Source: Ignavibacteriota bacterium
GTDB taxonomy: Bacteria > Bacteroidota > UBA10030 > UBA6906
Length of the DNA: 7,361 bases
Assembly: GCA_003161755.1 (NCBI GenBank)
Contig: PMNP01000216.1
Span: 4,280 to 11,640 of the forward strand
Reading direction: 5' to 3'
A program made the translations under genes and the position numbers. Below are positions 6,252 to 7,361 of the stretch, piece by piece (within the stretch, counting starts at the first letter, position 1; each line of letters starts with the position of its first letter). Below the pieces are notes generated by a model. That model had not been told where the DNA came from. It did not search any database and saw only the letters and a program-made list of their open reading frames with translations.

Positions 6252-7361
6252 TTATCGGGCCGAACCGAATACCTGCTGCATCGTCCGGTACAAATTTGGA
6301 TCAACAATCGGTAGTGCCGATCCCTTTGCCAACGGTGCCGGAATTCCCGGAAGAGTTGAAACATCGATCAACGGGATGTCCATCCCAAATTTCGCGTTCA
6401 TGGCCTTGAGGAACAGATTGGCAATAAGGCCCTGACCTCGGCTTGACGGATGGACCCCGTCGAGGCTGAAAAGCCCGCCTGAAATATAATCGGCTGTGAA
6501 TTCAATCCCGCCAACGGTAATGCCAGATTGCTTCAATGAAGTGAAGAACGCGTTAACGTCCACTAAAGCGGCGCCGATCGCTTGTGCTTGGGTCGCGATG
6601 GTCTGGTTATACGAAGCAATGGCGGCACCTGCATTTGCCTGTTCGACTGCATCAAGAACCAATTCATCCGGCCATGGATTTTGGGGATGGACTCCAAACG
6701 GCTTTGTCGTATCGATGCCGGGCCCCGGCGTTATCCCGTTGAGGCTGTACCACAGACCCGAAGGACGGCCGATGAGGTTCGCGTACGCGACGCCGGGGAG
6801 TGTGAAGAGCGGCGGAGTGCTCTCGGCAAATCTCGTGGAATCGAATGCAATCGAGTTGTTGCCATGTTTTTGATATCGAAGGAAAACTCCTGCGGGCAAT
6901 CCGGCAACAATCTTTGGCCCCAGCGTTGTGAAAAATGGAATCGAACGGACATCGGGAATATTGGCCAAAACGATCTTTGCATTTGGCAGTGCAGCGCGCA
7001 ATACTGTGACTGACTGCGTATATATCACGTTAAATGCAGCGCCAGGAACCAACTGCGTGACTCCACCTGACGTGGCATAGCCGAGAACGTCGTTGTTTCC
7101 CAGCCAAAACGTCACCAAGTCAGGGTGAAGGGCGACGGCCTGTTGCATCATGCTTTTGCCAAGTGCTGGAGTGCGTAAGACCAGAGAAAACATGCCGTTG
7201 CCGCGGGGGGGCACTGCTGCTGCCGTCGAGTCCAGAAAATCCAGCGTGATTGCACCGGGAATTCCGAGGTTATCATACGGTCTGGGAAGCGTAGTATTGA
7301 TCGGCACCCCTGGTGCTGCTCCCGTAGGTCCAACAACAGGTCCGACCAGGCTGATGATCTC
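6252..7361 (-). CDS. SGNH/GDSL-family hydrolase (N-terminus outside window)
   Basis: The frame is open from the window edge (7361) to TAA at 6254-6252, giving 369 residues without the start. The internal GTG at 7307 is not a convincing start because coding-quality sequence continues through it to the edge. Visible SGNH blocks are block II, NLGIPGA, near the left of the fragment; block III, WLGNND, at about 7091-7108, with the oxyanion Asn; and block V, DGVHPS, where catalytic Asp is codon 6461-6459 and His 6452-6450. The nucleophile Ser (GDS, block I) must lie upstream, outside the window. About 213 residues separate blocks III and V, which I judge longer than in compact family members. Such proteins are esterases or lipases acting on acyl groups, often exported or lipid-anchored, but the signal sequence cannot be seen here. 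It is convergent with the gal operon and shares its terminator. A link to galactose use is not shown. Confidence 0.88.
   Translation of the reverse strand, partial: EIISLVGPVVGPTGAAPGVPINTTLPRPYDNLGIPGAITLDFLDSTAAAVPPRGNGMFSLVLRTPALGKSMMQQAVALHPDLVTFWLGNNDVLGYATSGGVTQLVPGAAFNVIYTQSVTVLRAALPNAKIVLANIPDVRSIPFFTTLGPKIVAGLPAGVFLRYQKHGNNSIAFDSTRFAESTPPLFTLPGVAYANLIGRPSGLWYSLNGITPGPGIDTTKPFGVHPQNPWPDELVLDAVEQANAGAAIASYNQTIATQAQAIGAALVDVNAFFTSLKQSGITVGGIEFTADYISGGLFSLDGVHPSSRGQGLIANLFLKAMNAKFGMDIPLIDVSTLPGIPAPLAKGSALPIVDPNLYRTMQQVFGSAR

Overview
The window holds a galactose-uptake and Leloir-pathway operon on the + strand, a convergent esterase-type gene on the - strand at the right end, and a small membrane-protein gene with a regulatory intergenic region on the left. 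Base composition is moderate, with roughly half G+C. The wecE-type aminotransferase and the SGNH hydrolase have wording I associate with Bacteroidota and Ignavibacteriota-like bacteria (EDNAHG in the first, GNND-V-LG and DGVHPS in the second). That taxonomic reading comes from remembered protein flavour only. Several genes have clear Shine-Dalgarno sites, which argues against a typical Bacteroidia species.

Layout. Positions 3-101 may be the tail of a + strand gene entering from the left (weak). Positions 104-427 (-) encode a one-helix membrane protein of unknown role with a GTG start and a good Shine-Dalgarno site. Positions 428-840 are a 413-base intergenic region between divergent genes. 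It contains a 34-codon ORF behind a perfect AGGAGG, a perfect 19-base palindrome, a candidate sigma70-type promoter that begins at the end of that palindrome, and three AATTC cores spaced exactly 21 bases apart that lead to a second possible -10 box.

The operon then runs without real gaps: a sodium:solute symporter-family permease (841-2502), a 72-aa two-helix membrane protein (2510-2728), galactokinase galK (2731-3906), galactose-1-phosphate uridylyltransferase galT (3903-4991) and a WecE/RffA-type sugar aminotransferase (4988-6133). The last three genes abut or overlap (2-base gap, then ATGA, then ATGA), so they are very probably one transcript with coupled translation. A strong bidirectional hairpin terminator (6167-6205) closes the operon. 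From the other side it also serves the SGNH/GDSL hydrolase gene (6252 to beyond 7361, - strand), whose N-terminus lies outside the window.

How it may work. The permease imports galactose or a related sugar, GalK phosphorylates it, and GalT exchanges it with UDP-glucose to give UDP-galactose and glucose-1-phosphate. Glucose-1-phosphate can enter glycolysis or dTDP-sugar synthesis. The aminotransferase family acts on dTDP-4-keto-6-deoxyglucose, a product of that same glucose-1-phosphate, so the operon may join sugar catabolism to amino-sugar (surface glycan) synthesis. No galE or galM is visible. The most interesting points are the coupled aminotransferase, the symporter's changed ion and sugar sites, the small membrane partner gene, and the architecture of the control region.
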